Under the pieces are notes generated by a model. That model worked only from the letters and a program-made list of their open reading frames with translations. It was not told the origin of the DNA and searched no databases. The translations under genes and the position numbers were made by a program. Below are positions 24,701 through 36,641 of a stretch of DNA of 64,000 nt, piece after piece (within the stretch, counting starts at the first letter, position 1; every line of letters starts with the position of its first letter). Source of the stretch: Beroe forskalii (taxonomy: Eukaryota; Ctenophora; Nuda; Beroida; Beroidae); the NCBI GenBank assembly GCA_011033025.1, contig WFMF01000334.1, positions 1 through 64,000 of the forward strand. The letters are read 5' to 3'.

Positions 24701-27700
24701 GGACAGAATATCTTGAGAACTGGGTCACTGGTCAATATCTGTTTAATCTTTCCCAGTGCATCATAATGTGATTTTGTGATGCTGAATTCTTGCTCATTTT
24801 CAATCAGCTCTCTGAGAGGTTTTGTTATATCAGATAAATTTGGTATGAATTTACCAACATAATTCACCATTCCCAATAGACTCTGGATCCCTTTCTTATC
24901 TTTGGGCATTTGAATATTGTTTATTGCAGACACTTTCCTTGGATCTGGTTTAACACCATCCTTGCCCACAATGTGACCTAAAAATAGGAGTTCTGCTTTG
25001 CCAAATTCACACTTCTCCTTCCTGAGTCTCATTCCACTCTCATACACACGGTTCAAAACCATTTGTAAGTTCCTATCATGTTCTTCTTTAGTTTTGCCCC
25101 AAACAATGATATCATCCTGTATATTTGCTTGCCCTGGTAATCCTTCCAAAATCAACTCAACTTTTTGCTGGAAGATTTCCGATGCAGCATGTATTCCAAA
25201 TGGCAATCGATTGAAAATGTATCTACCAAAGGGTGTGTTAAAACACAACAACTTTCTAGATTCTTCATCTACTTTGATTTGCCAGTATCCTGATGCTGCA
25301 TCCAGCTTTGAAAACATGACTGCACCACTTAATTTGTCAAAAATCTCTTCATTTGATGGAATGGGATAATGCTGTCTTCTAATTGCTTCATTGAGGTGTT
25401 TAGGGTCTAGACAAATCCTGAGTGACCCATCACTCTTTTCTGCAAGAACTAGGGATGATACCCAATCAGTGGGTTCTGTTATTGGGCCTTCAACTATTTC
25501 ATTTTGTACCATTTGATCTAGTGCTTCTTTCAATGGTTTCATAAGGCTCTGTGGTACTTTTCTTGGAGGATGAACAACTGGTGAAACATTGTCTTTCATG
25601 TGAAGTTTGATTTCACCCTCCAAGCAGCCTATTTCACTAAATATTTTAGGGTCAATGTGAACTCCATCATGAGTTGCTTTTTCTAGGGTTTGCATTATCG
25701 GTCCAAAATTTTTTATCGCCGATAATCGATAATTTTTCATAATTATCGCCGATACCGATAATTATCGCCGATAAAATTTTAACTTCTTTTTTCGATGTGA
25801 GGTTTAGAATTGGCGTTTATCAATGACACATTATTTGTTGAAATGATCAGTAATAATCTAAAATGTAGTGAGGTAATATATTTATCCTGACATAACTTTA
25901 CGCAGTGAAGTGTTGTCAAGGCAAAATGGTGACGGTGTTAAGTGGTGTTGAGGTAATGCGTTCTCAGAGTATTAAAGTGGTGTCAAAGAAAAGTGGTGTC
26001 AGGGTAAAATCGTGTGAGGGTAAGGTGATGTCAGGGTTTAGTGTTCAGTCAGGGAAAATGGTGTCGGTGTAATGTGGTGTCAGAGTGAAGTGTTGTCAGA
26101 GTGAAAGGTGACGGAGTTTCAGGGCAAAATAGTGCCAGTTTTAAGTTGTGTCAGGGCGAAGTGATGTCAGAGTTAAGTGTTGTCGGGGTTAGACTGGTGT
26201 CAACTTGTCAAGTTAAAGTGCTGTGCCTGTTAGGGTAAAGTGGAGTCAGGGTCATGTTATGGTTTGGGGGTAAGGTGGTTTTGGGGTTAACTGTTAAGTG
26301 ATTTCAGTGTAAAAAGGTGGTGTCAGTGTCAATAGGTGGTGTCAAAGTAACTGTGAAGTGGTTTCAGTATAAAATTGTGTCAGAGTAAAATGGTTTCATG
26401 GTAAAGTGGTGTCGCCATTTACTGGTGTCAGGGCAGGGTGAAGAATTGCAAAAGAAATAACTGGTGTCTGGGAAAAACTGGTGGCAGGGTAAACTGCTGT
26501 CAGGGCGGGTCACGGTAGTTGGTGCTATAGTTAGGTTATAGTGGTTTCAGGAGAAATTGGCGTCAGGGAAAACTGTCATCAGGGGCCAGGGCTAAGTGGT
26601 TTCAGGGTGAAGTATTGTCAGGGTTGAGCGGCGTGAACTGGTGTCAGGGTAAAGTGGTACCATAAGAAAGAAGTTCCCGGGTAAAGTGGTGTCAGGGTAA
26701 AGTGGTGTCAGACGAAATTGGTTTTGGCCCAAAACCAATTTCGTCTGACACCACATAACCCCAAAACTTTGGGGTTATGTGGTGTCAGGTTAAAGTGGTG
26801 TCAGGTTAAAGTGGTGCCAGGGCAAAGTGGTGTCAGGGCTTATTGGTTTCTGGGTAAAGTAGTGTCAGAGTTGAGTGGTGCCATAGTAAATTGATGCCAG
26901 CGAAAAGTGAAGTCGGGGTAATGTGATGTTGGGGTTATTGAGTGCTTGAGTGGTGTAAGGAAACTTCTCCAAAGACAAAAGATGGCAAATTTTGTTTATT
27001 AAATTATCGGTATTATCGGTCAGATTTTATCGCCGATAACCGATAATTATTTTTCACGTTTTATCGGCGATAATTTATCGCCGATAATATCGGTTGCAAA
27101 CCCTAGCTTTTTCTGATATACCAAATAGTTTCTTGAGTAATCCTAGTTGTACTGAATCATCACCACTTAGTACTGACTCATAATCTGCCACGACAAAATC
27201 AATATTCAAATTTCTACCATTCTCAGATACAGTGTTGAGCATGCACTTCCCAAATACAGGGATATTTGTTCCATTATAGGCCTTATAACGAGTAGTAGTG
27301 TTTTTGATTGTGGGAACATCCTTTAATTTCTGAAGCTGTGAATGATTGATGATGCTTACATCAGCACCACAATCAACTTTTATTGGTAAGTCCAGTTGGT
27401 TTTCAATTTTAAGTTGAGTGGACCATCTCTCTTTAGCTCCATTCTCTCCAACTTTACAAATAAACAAATCATTACTTTCTGTTGCCACAGATCCAACATT
27501 TAAACTTTCACTCTCACTACTCTGCTGTATTTGGTTAACTGGCTGAGTTTGTGACCTGCGTTTCAGAGCACAAACATTTTCAAAATGGTTCTGTTTGTGA
27601 CAAAAATTACAAGTTTTTCCATAAGCTGAACAATTTCCTTTTTTGTGAGACAATCCACAATACAAACACCCAACAACATACTCTGCTGACCTTGAACTAT

Positions 27701-30700
27701 CTGAACTTGAACTAGATGCTGAACTTAACTGCCTTTGAATAGGTTTGAATCTGCCATTATTTCTCCTGTTCGACATGCCATAATTGCCATTATTAACATT
27801 GTTGCTGTGCTGCCTTTGTCCTGAACTGATACGATTTACTGAAGATTCATTTTCGATTGAAGCTGATTGACTAATTGATGCTTCATGAACCCTGCATGTG
27901 TTCATCACTATTTTCAGGGTTGACCTGTCATCATCCAGTCTCAACAACTTTTCTTGGAGTCTCTTGTCAGTTATGCCTGAAATGATTCTATCCCTGAGCA
28001 AGGTATCATTGATGTTCTGATCTGTATCGAAATCACAATCTTTTCTGTTCAAGGTTAATTCCTTAATATAGCTCTCAATTGATTGGCCTTCCTTTTGATT
28101 TGCTGTGAAGAAGTCATATCTATTCACAGTCACGCTCTGATGAAGTTTTACATGAGCCTCAAACTTGGCCATGATTGATATGAAAATGAGCTTGTCAGCA
28201 GCATTTTCCCAAATGAACGAGTCATATAGGTCCTGTCCTTGCTTTCCTATCAAATTTAACAGCATGTGTACCTTGACTCCATCCGGCTTATTTGTGGATT
28301 CTGTAGCTTCTATGAATATGTTGAAAGTACGTTTCCATGCATCCCAAGCTTTGGGAAGCTCATGGCTTGAGTCATAAACAAGCTTATCAGGCGGATTGAA
28401 TAAACTCTGCATGATTCACTAATCCCAGTCCTGACTTCAAGTTAAATAAGCATTTATTCAGTGAGACAACAGGGATAAATGAACTGAATCCAAATTGTAT
28501 AAAAGGCAGCACAGCAGAGCTACTCCTATATAGAATATAAATGGGTTAATAAGTTAATGAAATATAGTATAATAGTTCAATCAATGATGATCAGAATATA
28601 TAATAATAATCAATATCAATGAGGATAATATATAATCAATATCAATCATAACAATGAGTTCAGGGGAGGTTGGAAGGTGTAATCATAGTTGCTGGTTTAT
28701 TGTATGGGTGGCTGATAAGATTGAAGATGTCTTGACTTCGCTCATTTAAAATAAAACTTTTGATAGCAAACCTTGACACCCACGGCAACTGGCTCGACTA
28801 TCTGATCTTTGAAATTTATTCCCAAGGAATAGCTGATGTTGAGATGCACTTTGTCCTTGTTCTTCCTGACCAAACTGAAATTGGGACATGGTTACCATGG
28901 TAACAGACATGACGGACAAGGTAACCCGTGGTTTGTGACGATTGACATTTGACAAGTTACTTAAATAGAGTATTTATAGCTGTAAAGTTGATACTTATTT
29001 CATTTCATAAGAACGCTGTTTGGTGGGACTAACCTCATTAGGAGGGTGTTAGGAGAGACTAACCTCATGAGGAGGGTGTTTAGTGAGACTAACCTCATTA
29101 GGAGGGTGTTAGGTGAGACTAACCTCATTAGGAGGGTGTTTAGTGAGACTAACCTCATTAGGAGGGTGTTTAGTGAGACTAACCTCATTAGGAGGGTGTT
29201 AGGTGAGACTAACCTCATTAGGAGGGTGTTAGGTGAGACTAACCTCATTAGGAGGGTGTTTAGTGAGACTAACCTCATTAGGAGGGTGTTTAGTGGGACT
29301 AACCTCATTAGGAGGGTGTTAGGAGAGACTAACCTCATGAGGAGGGTGTTTAGTGAGACTAACCTCATTAGGAGGGTGTTAGGTGAGACTAACCTCATTA
29401 GGAGGGTGTTTAGTGAGACTAAACTCATTAGGAGGGTGTTTGGAGGGATTCCCTTGCGGGAGTGAATGAAGGGTTGCATCTCTGCGGGATCCATCACGGT
29501 GCTATCACGTGACATATTTCTGAAATAGGATCATGTCAGCTGTCTTGACAAGTAAAGAGGTAAGCTCTTATTTAAATTGAATTGATAATTGGCTGACTTC
29601 AAAGTTTAATATCTGAAAGTGAAACTCTATGATTCAGTGATCATGGACCATGGTATGCCTTCTACTTCGGCTGAACACTATCGAACCTGAGGGTCCGCGT
29701 GATGCCGGCGTTGGTGACGATGTAAGCGTCCCGGATGCACTGATCGCAGCTGTTCAGGATGGTGCTCTTCCACTCAGCGAACTCAGCGGACTCCCACCAC
29801 TTGCTGACCGGGTCCGTCAGCTGGATCTCTGCTGCCATCACGTTGTAACGGTCAGGGTAGCACGGGTCCTGATTCAGCACGTCCACATCCATCACGTCCT
29901 CGATTGTATCTGATATGAGGGAGATGAGTTGAGAAGGTAAATTTAGTATATAGAACGCTTCATACTTAATGGATTAAGATATCGCACAAATTCAATACTG
30001 TTATAGATGGTTGGGACCGAAGCTTTTATCGTGAAATAAAATGACTTATTTATCAATTATCATTTTGGCATCAAATCGCTATCTCTCTAAAACCATTAAA
30101 TCTCATGTGTAAAGAAATTGAGCAGAATAGTGAAATAGTCCCGTCACCCGCTTGCTCAGTAGGCTGGTGAAGGTGTTTGCAGGTATTTTGCAGGTGCAGC
30201 GCTGGTGTCAAGCGACACAGGAGCTATTTGTGGGGGACAGCATGAATTCAGATTTACAGCAAGCATTGCAATTGGACAGTTGTCAAGAAACACCCACTCA
30301 ACTCACAAAAGACAGCTGTGAACTTGAAGTGCATTTTAATAAACTTGTGCATTTTAATAAACTTGTATGGCGAAACTACTTATAGTGTGTATGTGTGTCA
30401 AAATTATGTGACAGTATGTGCGTGGTAGTTGTGACGCAAAACCCTCGTAACAATGTGAATTACGCAGCAAACCATGCATTGTCAACACATCTAGAATACC
30501 GTGCTCAAATAACAACTCAGTGCATCGCAGAGTAAAAGTGTCAAAGCAATTCATAACTCGTCAAATTCCAACTTACTGTCAGTTTCCTTGTCAGGATACA
30601 TTAAGTCAAGAGCTTTCATCCACATAGCCCCTCGACCGCGATCTTAACAATTATACAGAGTGCAAAAGACTGCTTTGGTTGATTTCCGAAATCAACAATT

Positions 30701-33700
30701 TGACAGTAATAGTATGGACATGGATTGAGAATTGAGATACTTGATTCAAGGATTTAAAGTCTGGCTAAGCACAGACGAATCGTACGAATATACTCATAGC
30801 GCCACAGTACACATTACACAAATAGCACTGACAAAAATCAATCAAATTAATCATTTGTTGGCGATTATTAATCTGAATTGACTCCAGTTCTGCTAATCTT
30901 TAATCAAGTGTCGTACAGTACCTGTGATATTCATTTTACAGAGCGGGTATTTCTTCCACCGGAGTCTATGCGGGACATCCTTCTCAATGGACGCCTTCAC
31001 CAGGGGCTTGTTGATCTTGTCCTTGTTGACTTTCAGTTCGTGTTTCTCGCTGTCAGGAACCACAATGCCGATGCTGAAGGGGTATCCGTCCAGCGATGTG
31101 AAGAAGTAGGTGGCATCCTGAGGGGTGGTTCATTGATAACCGCTCTAAATACTGTAGTGAGACTAACATTCAGGTAATGAGACGAAGAGGAATGTATTCT
31201 AGCACAAGGTAAAACGAGGATAAACGATTAGGCTTATAATGATGATAAAGGAAAAGGCCAGCAGATCTTCAGATCTTCGTACATTGTGATGGGTAAATTG
31301 TAGCAAAGATCCAGGAGAGAATCAAGCGAATAGCAGGCCAGTATATCTCAGTATCACGTCAATTTCAAGAAGAACACACTAGGCTACGGATTTAACGAGG
31401 TCCCTCTTCTGCAGAAGCTATTCCGCAGAAAGAATAGCATGCGGAGCAAGCAATTATGGTAAGCTTAATACAATACTTCAGAGCTGCTGGTTTTAATAAA
31501 CCCACTACATGCTCATCACCGGTGACCAACCTGGAAGTTCTCCTTGCCTCTGATGGTCTCCTTGAAGTAAATGAGAGAGCGAGTAGTAATGTTCCCTGTC
31601 ACACGGTTCAGCATACTCTTAGCAATGTACTTGATATCATTCTCCACTTCCGTCACTTCCATCTCGTTGATGTCCATGTCGGGTTTCTGAGTGTACCCGT
31701 CAATGGGCACCATTCGAGGATGTAGGATGATCACACCTGTACCGAACATAGGTTCAGAGACATTTTATGGTGACCGAACAATGAACATGTATCTGAACAT
31801 AGGTTCAGAGTCATTTTATGGTGACCGAACATGTATCTGAACATAGGTTCAGAGACATTTTATGGTGACCGAACATGTATCTGAACATAGGTTCAGAGAC
31901 ATTTTATGGTGACCGAACATGTATCTGAACATAGGTTCGGAGACATTTTATGGTCACCGAACATGTATCTGAACATAGGTTCAGAGACATTTTATGGTCA
32001 CCGAACATGTATCTGAACATAGGTTCAGAGACATTTTATGGTCACCGAACATGTATCTGAACATAGGTTCAGAGACATTTTATGGTCACCGAACATGTAT
32101 CTGAACATAGGTTCAGAGACATTTTATGGTCACCGAACATGTATCTGAACAGAAGTTCAGATACATTTTATGGTGACCGAACATGTATCTGAACATAGGT
32201 TCAGAGACATTTTATGGTCACCGAACATGTATCTGAACATAGGTTCAGAGACATTTTATGGTCACCGAACATGTATCTGAACATAGGTTCAGAGACATTT
32301 TATGGTCACCGAACATGTATCTGAACATAGGTTCAGAGTCATTTTATGGTGACCGAACATGTATCTGAACATAGGTTCAGAGACATTTTATGGTGACCGA
32401 ACATGTATCTGAACATAGGTTCAGAGTCATTTTATGGTGACCGAACATGTATCTGAACAGAAGTTCCAAGACATTTTGTGGTGAGGCTCCACGGAGTTCA
32501 CCAAGGTTCTCAAACAATAGTGAACTGGTAAATTGATTCATGTGGAATCATTTGAATTCATTTGGATCTGTGCAAGCCTATCGTGAAACAGGTTTCTAGG
32601 ACCCAAATAGATTTATAGCCTCCATTCGAAACTTCACTATTTCAAACTCAACACATTCAAAGTTCTCAATTTCAAATAACTGCGCTTTAAGTTTTCTACT
32701 AATTCAAACTGCGCTTTAAATTTCAACGCATGTGGAAGGAACACATTATTACGATTATTATGTACAGAAGAATATTGATCCTATGAACAGTACGCATACC
32801 ATTATTATTTATCATGAAAGCGTACATTATTCCAGAGAACATGCCCGTCATGATGTTCTTCATCTGTGGAATGTCCACATCAATAGCTGCTACCCCAAGG
32901 AATGGTTCCACCTGAAAATACAAGTCTCAGAATCGAAACGCGCCGAAAACGTTTTCCGCATAATAGTTATGTGTACATAATTATCGATTGTCCGATTGGT
33001 TAAACTAGCAGAACCCATGGCCTCCGGCCATCGTTCACAATTTTTTCGCTTCAGCAATTCGTACAGTATAATGCAGTACTGTGGTTCTTATCAGTGATGA
33101 GGTCATATTTTAATCGGATGTGCCTACTCCTCTATGGTTTACAAGGTTTACAAGGTTTACAAGGTTTAATATAAAATATTAACCAACTAACGTTGGTTGT
33201 TATATTGTACAATAACAAAAACAACAAACATCCTTTATTTCATGTAAAAGTCTTTCCTGTCTCAAAAATTAAAATCTCACAATATTTTCGTTGTTCACAT
33301 ATTCGGTTATGATAAGCAAAAGTCGCGCAAATTGTCAATAGCTATTTGAAATCCATTTCATCAGTTCACAGTTATCACTTCCTAGCAATTTGAAACATAA
33401 ACACATTATCTGAGAATATTTAAGAATATTCGTCAACCATTTCGTTAACCTATTATTTGAAAGTCGATTCGGTTGGTTGAAACGCACACAAAAGTTAACT
33501 GTATCATCATACTTTCCTTATGAGCAGTTTAATCCCACGTTAGTTGAATAAAATAGTTAAGTGATTTCTCGCGTTAGGTGATTTCTCATGTTTCTTTCGA
33601 CGTTAGATAATGAGTGTGACTTCTCGGCACAATGCTATAATCATCTGTATTAGCATCAATCCTCGCACAGAGGGTTGTAGGGTGATTATCTATCGTAGGG

Positions 33701-36597
33701 CACTACTGTGCTGGGGTGTGACCGAGTCTTGGGGCATAGGCTGTGAAAATAAGTGAGGCCCAATTTGCAGGATATTTCCAACCCTCTAGATTTGGCAGTG
33801 AAATCAAACCGATGTAAATGTGTAAGAGAAAGGTATGAGAATTGTGAATCAGTGCATAAGTGACGGAATGTGGCACACCATTTTTACCTTCATTTTAGTT
33901 TTGTGATATGCCATTCGCTATGTAAATGTCTATATGTCAGGTGGTGTCAAACGTCACTGGTACTCTGGTATGAACATTCCCATCATCGGCAATCGGCATG
34001 CTTGATTGGGTACTGAGTGGTGTCAGAAAAATCTGTGGCTATATATAAGCCACCGGACAGACAGAAATCATAAACCGGACAGACAGATATATATTTATTT
34101 ATTTATTTATTTATTTATATATTTATATATGAGGAAGAATTATAAGTAGTAAGATAGGGGACGCACGATGTAAATTCGGACACATCGCGCAAGAAAAGAA
34201 CAGAAGAACAAGAATATTAAATAATTTCTACCGGATTTTGTATGCACGACGCACCGCGCGCGCAATTTGCTTGTCCGAGAAATTGCTTCTCGGAGATCAT
34301 GCACATATCAAATGATCCGGGTGTGATCTTGTTAAAACTTACAGCTGACGATGACCCCGATTCGAGGATACTGTAATCCAGCACAACTGATTTGCCCACT
34401 GTCATCACGAAGTTCTGTCTATCGTACTCGTAGTAGACCGTGGACCAGGTTGTTTGGATGTTTGGAATGTTTAGCGATAACGGCTGCCTGTAAAGATGGA
34501 CAGGATTATATCTTTATATTCTCCAAGCTTGATTGGTCATGTCAAACTTTTCCCTCTAACCCTCTCCTCTAACTTGTATCTATGCAATGATAACAAGATG
34601 AAATATGCTCTGTGCGTTATTATCACTAGTCGGTTCCCGTCCTACGGACGGCGAATGATGGCAGCCGCATGAGCTAACGGCCACATGTCCCTTTGACTGT
34701 GATTTGACCGTGCGAGTTTGGAGGGGAAATTCGAAACTTTATTTTCTGCAAAAAAAGCTTCCCACGCCAATAACGGTAACCCAATATTGCCGACAATATT
34801 CTCAAAACCTTTACTCATCATAAGCAACTCGATGGCGGAAGAATTTTGAAAAAATTCGAATTTTAATTTTTCGCTTCACCCCTGATTAATCCATCAGTCA
34901 CTCTACTCAAGAAGATTGACACCATGACGTATAACTTCTTGTGGGGTTGCAAGCGAGATAAGATTAAAAGGGAGGTGGTAAAAAGGAACACTAGTTGTGG
35001 AGGATTGGGCCTTTTCGATTTTTCAGAGTTTATTATAAGTCTTAAGCTGACTCTTATCAAGAAAATATTGGATCCGAAATTTAGACATAACTGGAAGAAC
35101 GTTTTGTTAAGTCAGTTAAAGTTTCCAAATGAACCTGAAATCTCGATAGAAAATGCACTCGCTCATCCAAGATATGTTATAGTTAGTGATGTACTGAAAT
35201 GCTATCAAGATTGGAAAACTAAAACAACCATTGCTAAGGGCAGCTGTACGAACCACTGTATCTGGAACAATGATAATATTACGGATATTGGCTCCAGATT
35301 ATGGAACAATGGTCTTATTTCACGTGGTATCTTGTACATTACAGATTTCATGGATAATGATAACACCCTGATGTCTTACAATCTATTCTGCGAGCGCTGG
35401 AATTTAGATAGCAATATAATAACTCCTAAGTCTTATGTCGATATAAAAATGGCGATTAGAAAATTCAACTGCCCGATGGTGAGGCATAGGGATATTTCCA
35501 GAATCGATAAGAAGGATAGCCTGCTTTTTTTCAAGGACGCAAGTAAAAATGTAAGTGACTCGGTCAGTGGAGGTAAAATCCGCAATCAGATGCAGGTTAC
35601 TTCCTCACCAGACGATCTGCCTGCACTCAAAGCATGGACTACGCACCTTAATAAAGATTATATAGACTGGACAGTAGTGCTAGATAATACCTTCAATGGC
35701 ATTACCAACAATTATAAATTAATCCAATTTCAGTATAAGTTACTAATGCGGATCTCAACCTGTAAATATATGAGATACAAAATGAAAATTGCGACGGACA
35801 ATGGTCAGTGCAGTCTTTGCCATACCTCCTTAGAAACTCTAGAACATATATTCCTAAAATGCCCACACACACAGCTATTTACAGATAAGCTGCAAAGATT
35901 CATTAAGAATAATATAGACACTCATTATGATGATAGGAACAATATATTTTTCGTGCTATGTAACCACACCGACCCAACTATAAATTATCTAAATTTATCC
36001 GCTAAATGGTACATAAGTAAGAACTTTCAGAACTCTAAGCCTCTAGATTGGCTAGAGTATACTAGATATACAAAATTCGCATTAAACGGCGATAGATCAA
36101 ATATCCGCGTTATTCTACTGGAGAAGCTGACTCCGTGATCTAACTACTCTTCCTCTCTCTCGGTTATCTCGCTCCTGCTCTTCCCTCCCTGAATTCTATC
36201 TCTTTTTCTGACACCTTCAGATCTTGTGCCGTGCCAGGGTGGTGAAATCTGACGTGGTGAGGAGCTGTCTGCTGATGAGGTGATATATGAAGTTACAAAA
36301 AACCGAAAAAAACAAAAAAACAAAAAAACAAAAAAAAAATAAAAAAAATAAAAATAAAGTTTAAAAAAATGAAAATATTAAATAAAAAGAAAAGAAAAGA
36401 ATATTTAAACTTTGTTAATTATTTATTTTAATATACCTACTTTTATTTCAGATATTTCAGATTTTGTGGGATGAAGGCTGAGGCAATAGACAAGGGAAAA
36501 ATGTCACTATTTAAGTACATGTACACGATGATGAATGTGACAGGGTGTGAGAGCGCCCTAACAAGGTGCTCAATGATCATTCGCCACAATCTGAGTG

Positions 36598-36641
<44 letters not shown>

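Larger units (their letters stand above)
21800..28653 (-). mobile_element. Ty3/gypsy LTR retrotransposon in intron 14, with two nested insertions
   Basis: Two 214-bp LTRs (21800-22013 and 28440-28653) read the same base for base. They begin TGTTATG on the minus strand and are flanked by the 5-bp target duplication ATGAG (21795-21799, 28654-28658). A purine tract (GAGAAGGGAAGA on the minus strand) precedes the 3' LTR. gag, protease, RT, RNase H and integrase regions lie in one continuous frame interrupted only by the hAT element at 25684-27105 and the dimeric insert at 22580-23322. LTR identity implies a recent insertion. The element is in the same sense as the host gene, and its LTR contains AATAAA in that sense. 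The primer-binding site was not recognised. Confidence 0.93.
29687..34487 (-). other. alpha2/delta exons 9-13: Cache region
   Basis: Exon 9 (34343-34487) holds [19 protein letters not shown]. Exon 10 (32800-32911) encodes [17 protein letters not shown] and YAFMINNNG, ending on one base of a Gly codon. Exon 11 (31531-31736) continues [11 protein letters not shown], the classic NG-to-HP Cache signature split by an intron. Exon 12 (30922-31117) has [18 protein letters not shown]. Exon 13 (29687-29909) has [10 protein letters not shown] and [11 protein letters not shown]. The exon 13 donor AG|GTTCGA is weak in consensus but is the only one whose phase fits exon 14. Confidence 0.87.

Noticed and set aside
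29000..29515. 139-171-codon repeat ORFs on both strands
   Set aside because: The unit is 30 bp, so every stop-free frame stays open. There are no start context, splice signals or domain, and it lies inside an intron.
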